Positions 52,105 to 60,162 of a stretch of 61,537 bases of DNA are shown one piece after another. The notes under the pieces are model-generated. The model did not search any database. It worked only from the letters and a program-made list of their open reading frames with translations, and was not told where the DNA came from. This stretch comes from QQWI01 sp964522015 (GTDB lineage Bacteria > Bacillota > Clostridia > Peptostreptococcales > Acidaminobacteraceae): assembly GCA_964522015.1 (NCBI GenBank), contig CAZFST010000029.1:1-61537 (forward strand), written 5' to 3'. Position 1 is the first letter of the stretch; every line of letters begins with the position of its first letter. The position numbers and the translations under genes were made by a program.

Positions 52105-52726
52105 TAGAGTTACCTCCACTTCTGACTATCCTTACTAGCACATCCCGTATCCAAAGAGTTGTGTGCTTTGTTTCTCTAAGCAACTTTTCCTTTTCTTCTT
52201 GAGTAAAGCTGACAGCTAACTTTTGTACAACTGCATCAGTAATATTCTTTTCTCCCAGTTTTTTTAAAGCTTCAACAGCTAAGGCAGTTTTCGTTGATAA
52301 ACCTGTAATATCCCTTAGTTGGACGTGTTTAAATTGTATCTCTTGGTTTAAGTATGAGTATTTTCTATTTTGGCCATCTGTCATATAAATTACTTTTGCA
52401 GGTATCTGTGTGGACAAGCCAAGCATGTTTAATGCTTTCTCTCCGGCGGGTATGATAGTCCAGCATTTTCCACGTGCAATTGCCCGTGCCACATCATCAG
52501 GGGATGCCATCACGTATCGTTTGAGAATATGGCTATACTTAGGTCGTTCATATATCCCATTTAAGATTCTCCGGATAATGCCCTCAGTACATAGGCGCTG
52601 CAAAGACTTCTTAACCGTTTCGTAGTCTCCATACTCCGTAAAGTCGGAAAGGATATAAACTTTGCCTTCGCCAGCTTTCATAATGTCATTTCTCATAAAT
52701 CTCAAGACCTTTTGCTTATTCTCCAT
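52097..52726 (-). CDS. AbiEi-type antitoxin (DUF6088-like)
   Basis: 209 residues. An N-terminal winged helix (TEYGDYETVKKSLQRLCTEGIIRRILNGIYERPKY) is followed by the conserved RGKCWTIIPAGEKALNMLGLSTQIPAKVIYMTDG and a helical C-terminus. These are the features of AbiEi antitoxins that repress their own promoter and counteract AbiEii. GTCCC palindromes just upstream are candidate binding sites. Confidence 0.88.
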   Translation of the reverse strand: MENKQKVLRFMRNDIMKAGEGKVYILSDFTEYGDYETVKKSLQRLCTEGIIRRILNGIYERPKYSHILKRYVMASPDDVARAIARGKCWTIIPAGEKALNMLGLSTQIPAKVIYMTDGQNRKYSYLNQEIQFKHVQLRDITGLSTKTALAVEALKKLGEKNITDAVVQKLAVSFTQEEKEKLLRETKHTTLWIRDVLVRIVRSGGNSSV

Positions 52727-52753
52727 ACAGGCACATCCTTTTTAATCCATTTT

Positions 52754-52876
52754 CGTCCCTTTTATAGAATATTATTAGGGACCATTTTGTATTATTTTAG
52801 CATGATAAGTTTTAAAAGTAAACAAGATGAGATTATATGACTTATTGGTCCCTTATAAACTACTTTAAAAGGGACG
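52754..52876. promoter_or_regulatory. Nested inverted repeats upstream of the AbiE pair
   Basis: Outer pair: CGTCCCTTTTA (52754-52764) and TAAAAGGGACG (52866-52876). Inner pair: TAGGGACCA (52776-52784) and TGGTCCCTTA (52846-52855). All four contain GTCCC/GGGAC. Probable operator of the antitoxin, or the edges of an inserted module. Confidence 0.55.
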
Positions 52877-52926
52877 CTTTTTCCATTTAACATCTTTAAT
52901 GGTGTGTTGGGTTATCGATGTTTATG

Positions 52927-53865
52927 TTACTTGAGACGATAGCTCACATTTTTTCCTTGCCCTAATCGAATAATGACTTGCTTATCTAATAAGTTTTTAA
53001 GTAATCTAACTGTCATCGGTTGAGAAAGCGAAAGTTCTTTTTCCACATCAATTCTTCTGACTGTTTGGTATTTATTGAACAGACCTAGAATTTTTTCTTC
53101 GTTTTCATTGAGTGATACGGTATCTTGGCACTTTTGATCAAATAGTAAGGTGTTCGGTAAAACAATTTTAAAGGCATTGCTAGAAATATCAATTTGAGGT
53201 TTGACGGATAATGTCTCATAACTCTCTAACATTTTTTGGATGCCAGTACCATACGTCTCAATCCATCTTAACTGGTAGAATACTCGCGCCAAATTTTTAT
53301 TGCGCAGTATAGAAACACCTAGTAGGATGTCATCTTTATTCATGCCCCCTACTAGCCCACCGACGGTTACAAATTCGATTCGATCGTCAAATACACTGAT
53401 GAGTGTACTGCAGCTAAATGCATAATCCTTGTGAACAATCGCATTCAGTAAAGCTTCTCTGATAACGACTCCAGGGTAATCTCTTTTATCTACCCTCGAA
53501 AGACCTATAATCTCAGAATGTGTTCGATTGTAACGATCTAAAAAATCATAAACCTCACTCATCTGTTTCATCACAGATCCAGAGAATTCGTAACGATCTT
53601 TGAAAATTTCCTTAGTGTGTCCTTCGAACACAGCGACCTTTATGGTGTGCTGGCACTGTTCGGATAAGAGAAGGCCTAAATTTGTATATAGTCCATCATC
53701 ATCTATAATGTGTAGTGTTTTCATTTGCGATTCTTCAAGCTTAATAGTCGCTTCCTTAAAGACCTTCTGAAGTGTGGTAAATTCAAGTTCTTGATGTAAT
53801 GATCTAAGTTCTTCGAAATTGGCACCATCTTCAACATCAATATTCAATCCTTCCTTCAATTTCAT
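52927..53865 (-). CDS. AlbA/ATPase-type transcriptional regulator, 5' truncated
   Basis: From ATG 53865, after AGGAGGAGGA, 312 residues. The sequence enters at FEELRSLHQELEFTTLQKVF, normally about 120-140 residues into these proteins, so the N-terminal AlbA_2 (Schlafen-like) domain is missing. What remains is intact: DDGLYTNLGLLLSEQ, AVFEGHTKEIFKDRYEFSGS, the GHKL-like REALLNAIVHKDYAFS (HATPase_c_4), IETYGTGIQKMLESY, and a C-terminal winged helix. The new start with a good ribosome binding site suggests that the shortened gene may still be translated. Function unknown. Confidence 0.75.
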   Translation of the reverse strand: MKLKEGLNIDVEDGANFEELRSLHQELEFTTLQKVFKEATIKLEESQMKTLHIIDDDGLYTNLGLLLSEQCQHTIKVAVFEGHTKEIFKDRYEFSGSVMKQMSEVYDFLDRYNRTHSEIIGLSRVDKRDYPGVVIREALLNAIVHKDYAFSCSTLISVFDDRIEFVTVGGLVGGMNKDDILLGVSILRNKNLARVFYQLRWIETYGTGIQKMLESYETLSVKPQIDISSNAFKIVLPNTLLFDQKCQDTVSLNENEEKILGLFNKYQTVRRIDVEKELSLSQPMTVRLLKNLLDKQVIIRLGQGKNVSYRLK

Positions 53866-53897
53866 TCCTCCTCCTATGTCAATACCATTCATTATTC

Positions 53898-53957
53898 TTC
53901 TAATCATTTCTAATTGATTCTAATCACTTCTAATCACTTCTGACACCATTCTAATAC
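53898..53957. repeat. 10-bp phased repeats upstream of the AlbA-type gene
   Basis: TTCTAATCA-like units start at 53898, 53908, 53918 and 53928, with a weaker one at 53938 (TTCTGACAC) and one at 53949. The 10-bp period matches one helical turn, suggesting cooperative binding of a regulator on one face, or intrinsic curvature. Confidence 0.7.
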
Positions 53958-54120
53958 TGACTGTTATGATTAGCAAGATTTTTTGTTATGATAATGATGT
54001 GCTCAAATTTTTTCCCTACATACCGTAACCAAATCACAAAACCCGCGACTATAGTCGTGTAAGTCATATGATTTGACTGACTCAAACCCATCATATCTCA
54101 ATCTCAACTAAGGAGCTGAC

Positions 54121-55176
54121 ATGGAAACACGTATTTTTGAACTGATTCAAGGGGTGACCGACCAAGTTTTTGCATTTGCCCTCAAACGATTTGACGACAG
54201 GCAAGAAGCCCAAGACCTGGCCCAGGAGATTCTTTACCAAGTGGTCAAATCCGCGCCAAATCTGAAAGACGAAGCTGCTTTTTATGGCTGGTTATGGCGC
54301 ATTGCCAATAATGTGTACAATAGTCAGTTGCGGCTGAAGTACAAGCAGGTGCCCCAAGTGAACGAAGATTTTGCGAATCTCAAAAAAGCAAACCATGGGA
54401 TTTCAGAAACACCTCACAGCTTTGAGGGGGACATTGACAGCGAGCAACTGGGCCTAATCTACAGAGAACTGGCCCTGCTATCTAAAAACTACCGGGAAGT
54501 CATGTGCGAATACTACATCAAAGGCCAAAGCTGCAAGCGCATCTCTGAGCAGCTTCAAATGTCAGAGGAACGGGTCAAACAGTACCTATTCAAATCAAGA
54601 AAGCGACTAAAAGAAGGGGCTCAGCAAATTCGCACACTAGGGGAGCGGAGTTTTAACCCAAGTCCCTTCAAAATCCACTTTTTCGGTAAGGGCTCCAACC
54701 AGAGCCATACCCTTTTTCGCAAAAAAGCCCCTGGCAATATTCTGCTTGAGTGCTACTATAGCCCCATGGATTTAGAGGCCCTGAGCCTTGAAATGGGCAT
54801 TTCAGTAGTCTATCTGGAGGACGAAATCCAAAGTCTCATAGCCCACGACCTCTTGCTGCCAGTGAAGCAAGACAAGTACCAGAGCAATCTGGTGATCTTT
54901 ACCGAGGTCTTTGAAACTGAATTTGCCCAAAAGCAAAACGGCACCATGGGCGCTCTCAGCTCTACCCTTGCTGACTTTTATCAAGAAAATCTCAAGGTGA
55001 TACGGGAACACTTGGATCCCCGCAACCAATTATCCCCAAACAGCCTGAAATGGCGATTCTTGAGTTACACCCTCTATGATATTTTGATTGAAACTTTTCT
55101 GCCGCAGATGATTGCAAAGTATCCAGACCTCTTTAATGGGATGCGGGGTTATCGGTGGGGCATGGAAAGTCAGTAA
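54121..55176 (+). CDS. ECF-like RNA polymerase sigma factor with C-terminal extension
   Basis: 351 residues; AAGGAG precedes ATG 54121. Region 2 (VFAFALKRFDDRQEAQDLAQEILYQV, WLWRIANN) and region 4 (LLSKNYREVMCEYYIKGQSCKRISEQLQMSEERVKQYLFKSRKRL) are clear within the first 170 residues. The rest is an extension of unknown role. The frame stops at TAA 55174, but the same frame continues open for 179 codons after it, so this may be the front part of a longer sigma-plus-sensor protein. It is followed by an MFS exporter, a layout seen for extracytoplasmic-function regulators of export. Confidence 0.85.
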   Translation: METRIFELIQGVTDQVFAFALKRFDDRQEAQDLAQEILYQVVKSAPNLKDEAAFYGWLWRIANNVYNSQLRLKYKQVPQVNEDFANLKKANHGISETPHSFEGDIDSEQLGLIYRELALLSKNYREVMCEYYIKGQSCKRISEQLQMSEERVKQYLFKSRKRLKEGAQQIRTLGERSFNPSPFKIHFFGKGSNQSHTLFRKKAPGNILLECYYSPMDLEALSLEMGISVVYLEDEIQSLIAHDLLLPVKQDKYQSNLVIFTEVFETEFAQKQNGTMGALSSTLADFYQENLKVIREHLDPRNQLSPNSLKWRFLSYTLYDILIETFLPQMIAKYPDLFNGMRGYRWGMESQ

Positions 55177-55713
55177 GGTGACCATCCCTATGATTTTGGG
55201 ATTCTGGGCCATCACGCACCAAGCGGGGACGCTCTCTTACTGATGAATTTTTTTGTGCTTGGTGATAGGCATCGGAGCTTTACAGAGACTGAAAACGCTC
55301 AGCTGTTAATCAAGTTGTCAAGAGAAACGCCCCTTGAAGATTACTCAGAGGTTGAAATTTCACAGATTAGCGCTTGGGCACAGGTTGGCGTTGTCGCCCA
55401 TAAAGAAGGGGTAGAGGCCCCTGAACTTAACTGCTTGGTGGTGTCACCAGCGCTTAGAACCCAGTATCGTCAGGTGATTGAGGCGCTTTCCACAGAAATT
55501 TGTGCAGTGACCACCCATATGTGCAATGAAACCGAGTTGCTGCTTAAAAACCATGTGCCCCAAGGTTTACAGGGGGATATTAAGGCTATTTCAGCACTTA
55601 AACAAGTGGAGGGCACCCTGGTGATGCTCATGGGACATTTAGCCCAAGATGGATGGATTCAAGTGCCCACTAACCACAACGATTTATTGAACTTATTCGT
55701 GACGCTGACATAA
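55177..55713 (+). CDS. In-frame continuation of the sigma factor gene (or separate small protein)
   Basis: The open stretch is in the same frame as the sigma factor. After its TAA it reads GDHPYDFGILGHHAPSG and then MNFFVLGDRHRS, without a further stop to 55713. The first ATG (55243) would give 156 residues but has no ribosome binding site. It is therefore more likely the C-terminal part of the sigma protein, separated by a single nonsense codon (CAG-TAA-GGT). Separate translation, readthrough or a sequencing error are the alternatives. No domain recognised; helical at the end. It ends 12 bases before the MFS start. Confidence 0.6.
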   Translation, partial: GDHPYDFGILGHHAPSGDALLLMNFFVLGDRHRSFTETENAQLLIKLSRETPLEDYSEVEISQISAWAQVGVVAHKEGVEAPELNCLVVSPALRTQYRQVIEALSTEICAVTTHMCNETELLLKNHVPQGLQGDIKAISALKQVEGTLVMLMGHLAQDGWIQVPTNHNDLLNLFVTLT

Positions 55714-55725
55714 AGGAGATAGACC

Positions 55726-57090
55726 ATGGAACAGAGGAAGATAGAAGTACCAAAGACACTGGAAAATCAAGATAGTAAGCAGCTTAAAAACATGGCCTTA
55801 TACCTAAGCGGGCAACTGATTTCTTTATTCGGAAGCGCGATTTATAGTTTTGCCATCAGTCTGTATATTCTTAAAACCACCGGGTCGGGCCTTAGTTTTG
55901 CCATCAGCTTGGTGCTGGGTACTTTGCCGAGGGTGATTTTTGGTCCGGTTGCAGGGGTTCTAGCAGACAAGGTAGATAGAAAGCGGCTATCGGTACTATT
56001 GGATTTGGCAACAGGGGTTTTGGTAATAGGTCTTTGGGCCCTCAGCGGCCTGGATGCACCCCGTATCCCCTACCTTTATGTCACCACATTTTTACTGTCC
56101 AGCATCAGCACATTCTACGGGGTCACCATGAACGCAGCCACCCCGAATCTGGTGGGAGAAAAGCAGCTCATGCGCATCAACTCTTTGGGGCAGGCCATCG
56201 GTTCCATGTCAGGAATCGGAGGACCCTTCTTAGGGGGTATCTGCTACGCTTTGGTGGACATCCGACTCTTCTTTCTAATTAACGGGCTATCGTTTTTATT
56301 TGCAGCCGTCACAACTCTCTTTATCGACTTCCATTTGGCCGCCAAGATTGATGGGACCCATATCCCGGTTAAACCTGGGTCGATGGGTCAGAACAAACAG
56401 ACCCAAAAGGGTCAAAAGCACAAAGTGCAAAAGGGTCAGAGACAACGACTGCTGCCGACATTTTTTGCCGATCTGAAAGAAGGCCTTGTCTATATGAAGT
56501 CCCAGCGCTGGCTCATCGTATTCAGTGGCTTCGCCGTACTCTTCAACTTTTTCTTTATGCTGGGTCTCACCGTTCCGGTGCCATATATCGTCAATACCCT
56601 TTGGAAATTCACACCCCAGCAATTCGGCATGCTCAATATGACCATCCCAGTGGGTATGCTCATCACATCCCTTTTAATAGCCATGATCCCGCAGCCAAAG
56701 CGTATGCTTAGACAAATAATCGTCAGCATGCTCCTGTTTTCGGTGGGCATGTTCACCATCGGCATGGTGGCATCGGAGCAGTTCTTTCAAGGTACCAACC
56801 TTCAGTATCTCATCATCTTCATGTGCTGCTATTTTATAATGGCAGTCAGCAGTGTCATGATCAACGTGCCTATTGGTGTGGCTTTACAAAAGTTAGTGCC
56901 AGACAATAAGCGTGGCAGAGTCCAGGGCACTTTGGGGACCATGGCCCAAGCATTTACACCCATTGGCGCCATCCTTGCCGGGGCTTTGATCGGTGGCATA
57001 CCCCCTTGGACACTACCGGTTGCCTGCTCAGTGATTTTGCTGGGGCTTACCATTTTAATGGCCAGGGAGAAAGAGCTGCAAACCCTCTAG
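55726..57090 (+). CDS. MFS efflux transporter (macrolide-efflux type)
   Basis: 454 residues; AAAGGAGATAGACC precedes the ATG. Twelve helices. The first is LSGQLISLFGSAIYSFAISLYI, with the loop GPVAGVLADKVDRKRLSVLLD, and NSLGQAIGSMSGIGGPFLGG in helix 5. The long basic central loop (about 205-245) is rich in Lys/Gln. This is the MefA/BacE-like TMS branch that exports antibiotics or siderophores. It is in an operon with the sigma factor, which may sense the exported compound or membrane stress. Confidence 0.88.
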   Translation: MEQRKIEVPKTLENQDSKQLKNMALYLSGQLISLFGSAIYSFAISLYILKTTGSGLSFAISLVLGTLPRVIFGPVAGVLADKVDRKRLSVLLDLATGVLVIGLWALSGLDAPRIPYLYVTTFLLSSISTFYGVTMNAATPNLVGEKQLMRINSLGQAIGSMSGIGGPFLGGICYALVDIRLFFLINGLSFLFAAVTTLFIDFHLAAKIDGTHIPVKPGSMGQNKQTQKGQKHKVQKGQRQRLLPTFFADLKEGLVYMKSQRWLIVFSGFAVLFNFFFMLGLTVPVPYIVNTLWKFTPQQFGMLNMTIPVGMLITSLLIAMIPQPKRMLRQIIVSMLLFSVGMFTIGMVASEQFFQGTNLQYLIIFMCCYFIMAVSSVMINVPIGVALQKLVPDNKRGRVQGTLGTMAQAFTPIGAILAGALIGGIPPWTLPVACSVILLGLTILMAREKELQTL

Positions 57091-57103
57091 GAAATTTAAA
57101 AAT

Positions 57104-57155
57104 AAAAAGGTGGTTCTTACAGTGTTGAAATAACCCTGTGAGAACCACCTTTTTT
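57104..57155 (+). terminator. Terminator of the sigma-MFS operon
   Basis: AAAAAGGTGGTTCTtACAG pairs with CTGTgAGAACCACCTTTTT around a 13-base loop, ending in a T-tract. Confidence 0.88.
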
Positions 57156-57195
57156 AGTAATGCCATTGAATTCAATAAATCCACATAAAACTTGA

Positions 57196-57226
57196 ACTGA
57201 CAGGAAAGTTTTATATTCCTGTCAGT
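57196..57226. promoter_or_regulatory. Perfect palindrome upstream of the peptide gene
   Basis: ACTGACAGGAA (57196-57206) and TTCCTGTCAGT (57216-57226), 11-bp arms, 9-base centre. No T- or A-tract flanks it and the preceding operon already has its own terminator, so it reads as an operator. Its near edge is 26 bases before the -10 box, a position for an activator. Confidence 0.65.
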
Positions 57227-57229
57227 GTG

Positions 57230-57258
57230 TGGTAAATAAAACAAGGGACGGTTATACT
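57230..57258 (+). promoter_or_regulatory. Promoter of the peptide gene (weak -35)
   Basis: A good -10 box, TATACT (57253-57258), with only TGGTAA at the -35 position (17-base spacer). This fits a promoter that needs an activator bound at the palindrome upstream. Confidence 0.5.
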
Positions 57259-57287
57259 ACACTAGATAGTCAAATTAGGAGGCAAAA

Positions 57288-57425
57288 ATGAAGAAACAAT
57301 TATCAGTTTTATTAATAGCAGTTATGTTATTATGCGCGTCAATACCTTGCTTTGCAGATAGTGTCGTAATTGAAAAGGGTGCTGGGATTCAATGTGAAGA
57401 ACCAGTTTTGAAAGATAAGAACTAG
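57288..57425 (+). CDS. Small secreted peptide, candidate signalling pheromone
   Basis: 45 residues: ATG 57288 after TTAGGAGG, ending at TAG 57423-57425. MKKQLSVLLIAVMLLCASI plus PCFA forms a clear signal peptide with cleavage expected after CFA, leaving about 22 residues (DSVVIEKGAGIQ, then CEEPVLKDKN). The size and layout are those of PapR-like pro-pheromones, which are exported, trimmed and re-imported to bind an RRNPP regulator. The gene converges on just such a regulator, and the two stop codons overlap by 4 bases. It has only one Cys in the mature part, so it is a poor candidate for the Cys-rich RiPP precursor. Confidence 0.7.
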   Translation: MKKQLSVLLIAVMLLCASIPCFADSVVIEKGAGIQCEEPVLKDKN

Positions 57426-58327
57426 ACGCTGTATTGGTAGTATTTGAGTAGGTGATTTTTATAATATTCAGAAGAACTAGAGTTATTGGTAGCCATGGCG
57501 ACATGATACGCTCTTAGAATTAATGGTTTTGCTAGATCATAAAGCTCAAGTTTTTCTAAACAATACCCTTTATTATATGTTGCTTTTGCTAACATAAATA
57601 AGTCGTTATAACTGATGCAGTAGCTAATAGCTTTATCGCACAGATCAATTGCTTCATAGAATTGACCGGACAAACCTAACCAACTTGTCAAATTTATCAA
57701 AACTAAAGGGTAGGAACGTCTTAGGAACTCATGATTGATGCGACTGTTTTCTAGATAAATGCGCAATTGTTTAAGAATAAGTATGGGTGTTTCAGAGTCA
57801 CCAGACTCTTTTAGCATGGAAGCGATATTGATTAGTAACTGAATCTCCTCTTGCGTGAACAGTTGATGATTAAGGTCTGAAAGATTAATTTTTCTTTTAG
57901 TCAAGTGCAGTGCTTCCATTAAAAACGAGTACATTTTTTGTGGTGAGTAATTATCATCACGGCATAAATCAATATAAATATGGAGCTTCAAAAATTGTTG
58001 AATAGAACAGTCGTATGTATCGTATTGGAGTAATAATTCTGTTAGGAGTTCCTTATGTAATGTGGTCGCATTTAAAGTGTAGTGCTGTCTTAACGCATAC
58101 AACTTATTTTGAAACTCAAGTTCTTTTTCTGTACGATAAGTCATGTATCTAGAAGCATCTTGGCCTAGCCTTTGGAGTAAAGCATTGATGATACGGTCTC
58201 TGACATTGGCATCGCCACTCTCAATTTTTGATAAATAGCTTGTGCTGCAGATACCATCGCATAATGTTGCTTGTGAAATTTTCTGTTGCTTTCTTAGGTT
58301 TCTAATGATATGACCAATTGTGAACAT
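57422..58327 (-). CDS. RRNPP-type regulator (XRE HTH plus TPR, PlcR/Rgg-like)
   Basis: ATG 58327 follows AAAAGGGG. 301 residues. The N-terminal HTH (IIRNLRKQQKISQATLCDGICSTSYLSKIESG) is followed by a long helical TPR-like region (QEEIQLLINIASMLKESGDSE, GQFYEAIDLCDKAISYC, LAKATYNKGYCLEKLELYDLA). This matches PlcR/NprR/Rgg-type receptors, cytoplasmic proteins that bind a re-imported peptide and then switch transcription. It lies tail-to-tail with the secreted peptide gene and head-to-head with the radical-SAM operon, so both are candidate targets. Confidence 0.85.
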   Translation of the reverse strand: MFTIGHIIRNLRKQQKISQATLCDGICSTSYLSKIESGDANVRDRIINALLQRLGQDASRYMTYRTEKELEFQNKLYALRQHYTLNATTLHKELLTELLLQYDTYDCSIQQFLKLHIYIDLCRDDNYSPQKMYSFLMEALHLTKRKINLSDLNHQLFTQEEIQLLINIASMLKESGDSETPILILKQLRIYLENSRINHEFLRRSYPLVLINLTSWLGLSGQFYEAIDLCDKAISYCISYNDLFMLAKATYNKGYCLEKLELYDLAKPLILRAYHVAMATNNSSSSEYYKNHLLKYYQYSV

Positions 58328-58764
58328 GGGATTCCCCTTTTGCAATTAAAGACTATGTTGAAGATAAGGGTGCCAGCGCAATTTTGAAGCGCTATGGCAA
58401 ACGTTTAGTATTGTTGGTTCAACTGTATTAATTATACCATATAATAGTAAATGGTGATTGTGATGATTAGTTAATATATGGGTTTCGAGAATGGTGTTAA
58501 TGAACTACGCATTTTGCCTTACTTAGAAATAGGGTTTTGGAGATGCAAAACCACCCCATCCGATTGCGAAGGCCTAAAATGAAGCGCTAACCCCATAGAG
58601 TTCTGTGTCTTTTTAGTGATTCGATCTGCATCATTGATTGATTTAGATAAAGTGACTGCTCTTTTTTGCTTTATGCCTGATATTCGGGATAATTTTGAGC
58701 ACAAAAAACACTGTGGCAGATATATGAAACATGCGATTTGTTAATTAACAAGGAGGTTAGTGCG
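58328..58764. promoter_or_regulatory. Divergent intergenic region of the RiPP locus
   Basis: 437 bases with no convincing gene and no small Cys-rich frame with a ribosome binding site on either strand. A possible promoter for the maturase operon is TTGCTT (58666-58671), 16 bases, GATAAT (58688-58693). I see no second copy of the ACTGACAGGAA palindrome here. Confidence 0.4.
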
Positions 58765-60162
58765 TTGAAGCCGTGGATACATCCCTTTAAAACATTCTCA
58801 GCATCATATTTTTATGATGTCAATAGAAATGAGATAATCAAGATTAGCTCAGCCGCATACGATGCCCTTGAGCGTCATAAGGAACTCAGTTATGATGCGC
58901 TGAAGGCAGTGGCGAACGAAGAAATAAAGAATATGATGCAGCGTGGGTATCTGAAGGCTAATCCATTGAAGGCATTCAGAAATCCGAGTACTGACTTTAT
59001 TGATGTCTATATTGAGAGAAAGTTGAACAGGTTAACTTTACAAGTGACCCAGGAGTGCAATTTAAGATGTCGATATTGTGCTTATACGCAAAATCGAGGA
59101 ACAAATAGAGTGCATAGTACAAAAAAAATGAGTGATGCAACCATGCAAAAGGCCGTAGATTACTTACATTCAAATTCAGTTGATAGTAAAGCGATTTTGA
59201 TCGGGTTTTACGGAGGAGAACCATTATTAGAATTTGAGTTCATAAAAAGGACAGTTAATTATGCGAAACAAAAATTTCGAGGTAGAAAAATTCAATTTAA
59301 CGCAACGATTAATGGCACGTTGCTGACAACTGAAATTCTTGAATTTTTTATTAAGTGGAAATTCTCATTAACTTTTAGTATCGATGGACCTAAAGTTGTA
59401 AATGACGTTAATCGAATATTCGCCTTTGGAACAAGCAGCGTATTCGATACTGTAATTGAAAAATTGCAAATAATCCATGAACACTATTATGATTACTTTA
59501 AAACAATTGGCATTAATATGGTTATTGATCCGGATAATGACTTCGGAGTATACAAAGCTCTCTTTGTTGAATATCCATTTCTAAGAGAAACGAGAGTTAC
59601 ATCGACTTTAGTGGACGATTTTCATCTTAAAGTTAAAAGAAATATAAATCCAGATTTTATCACAAAGTATTATCACGCACAATTTTTGTCGCTTATGAGT
59701 GAGATGAATGAGTTAAAAGATTGCGACCTCTTTTTTGAGAATGTTACTTTTGCTAACACATCAGAGATGGTTAAAGGCATTTCTGCAGGATCGCTACGAG
59801 TAGATAATTTTATACCTTCTGGATTGTGTACTCCTGGTTTGTTGAAGGTGTTTGTTACTGTAGACGGTGACTATTTACCATGTGAACGAGTCAGCGAGAG
59901 CCATCCATTAAACTATATTGGAGACGTTAATAGCGGCTTGAATGTAGAAAAATGTGCGCGTATGATGAATTTGTCAATATCAAATTTTGATAATTGTATG
60001 GCTTGCGAAGCTTTGCGCCACTGTTTTTTATGCGCTAAAGACTATGAAGAGAAGAACATAAATGAACCATTATTCGAAGAGCGATGCCTAGCAGTAAAAC
60101 AATCGTTTTATAGAAAAATATACAAAAATTCTATTTACAAAGAAATAAGTGAGGGTTTATAA
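58765..60162 (+). CDS. Radical SAM/SPASM peptide maturase (clostridial Cys-rich peptide maturase CcpM type)
   Basis: TTG 58765 is chosen because AAGGAGGT lies 7 bases upstream. 465 residues. MKPWIHPFKTFSASYFYDVN and a short PqqD-like N-terminal region precede CNLRCRYCAY, the CxxxCxxC radical-SAM cluster. FYGGEPLLEF is the SAM-binding GGE motif. The C-terminal SPASM region has LCTPG, GDYLPCERVSE and C-x2-C-x5-C-x2-C (CMACEALRHCFLC) plus a last Cys, enough for two auxiliary [4Fe-4S] clusters. Such enzymes crosslink Cys or other side chains in ribosomal peptides. The start of the sequence and the two partner genes that follow identify the CLI_3235/CcpM type as I remember it (TIGR04068). Confidence 0.88.
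   Translation: MKPWIHPFKTFSASYFYDVNRNEIIKISSAAYDALERHKELSYDALKAVANEEIKNMMQRGYLKANPLKAFRNPSTDFIDVYIERKLNRLTLQVTQECNLRCRYCAYTQNRGTNRVHSTKKMSDATMQKAVDYLHSNSVDSKAILIGFYGGEPLLEFEFIKRTVNYAKQKFRGRKIQFNATINGTLLTTEILEFFIKWKFSLTFSIDGPKVVNDVNRIFAFGTSSVFDTVIEKLQIIHEHYYDYFKTIGINMVIDPDNDFGVYKALFVEYPFLRETRVTSTLVDDFHLKVKRNINPDFITKYYHAQFLSLMSEMNELKDCDLFFENVTFANTSEMVKGISAGSLRVDNFIPSGLCTPGLLKVFVTVDGDYLPCERVSESHPLNYIGDVNSGLNVEKCARMMNLSISNFDNCMACEALRHCFLCAKDYEEKNINEPLFEERCLAVKQSFYRKIYKNSIYKEISEGL

Noticed and set aside
57196..57226. Reading the 11-bp palindrome as a terminator of the MFS gene
   Set aside because: It has no T-tract in either direction, and a strong terminator already stands at 57104-57155.
57288..57425. 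Calling the secreted 45-residue peptide the Cys-rich RiPP precursor
   Set aside because: It has a Sec signal peptide rather than a leader-core design and only one Cys after the cleavage site. A pheromone role fits better.
58343..58420. Short + strand stretch reading KDYVEDKGASAILKRYGKR, reminiscent of a decayed coding region
   Set aside because: No start with a ribosome binding site, and it ends after 26 codons. Too short to name.
58519..58704. Minus-strand 61-codon frame in the divergent RiPP region, with a protein-like stretch around INDADRITKKTQNS
   Set aside because: It starts with TTG, has no ribosome binding site, has only one Cys and matches no family I know. It may be a remnant but cannot be supported as a gene or as the precursor.
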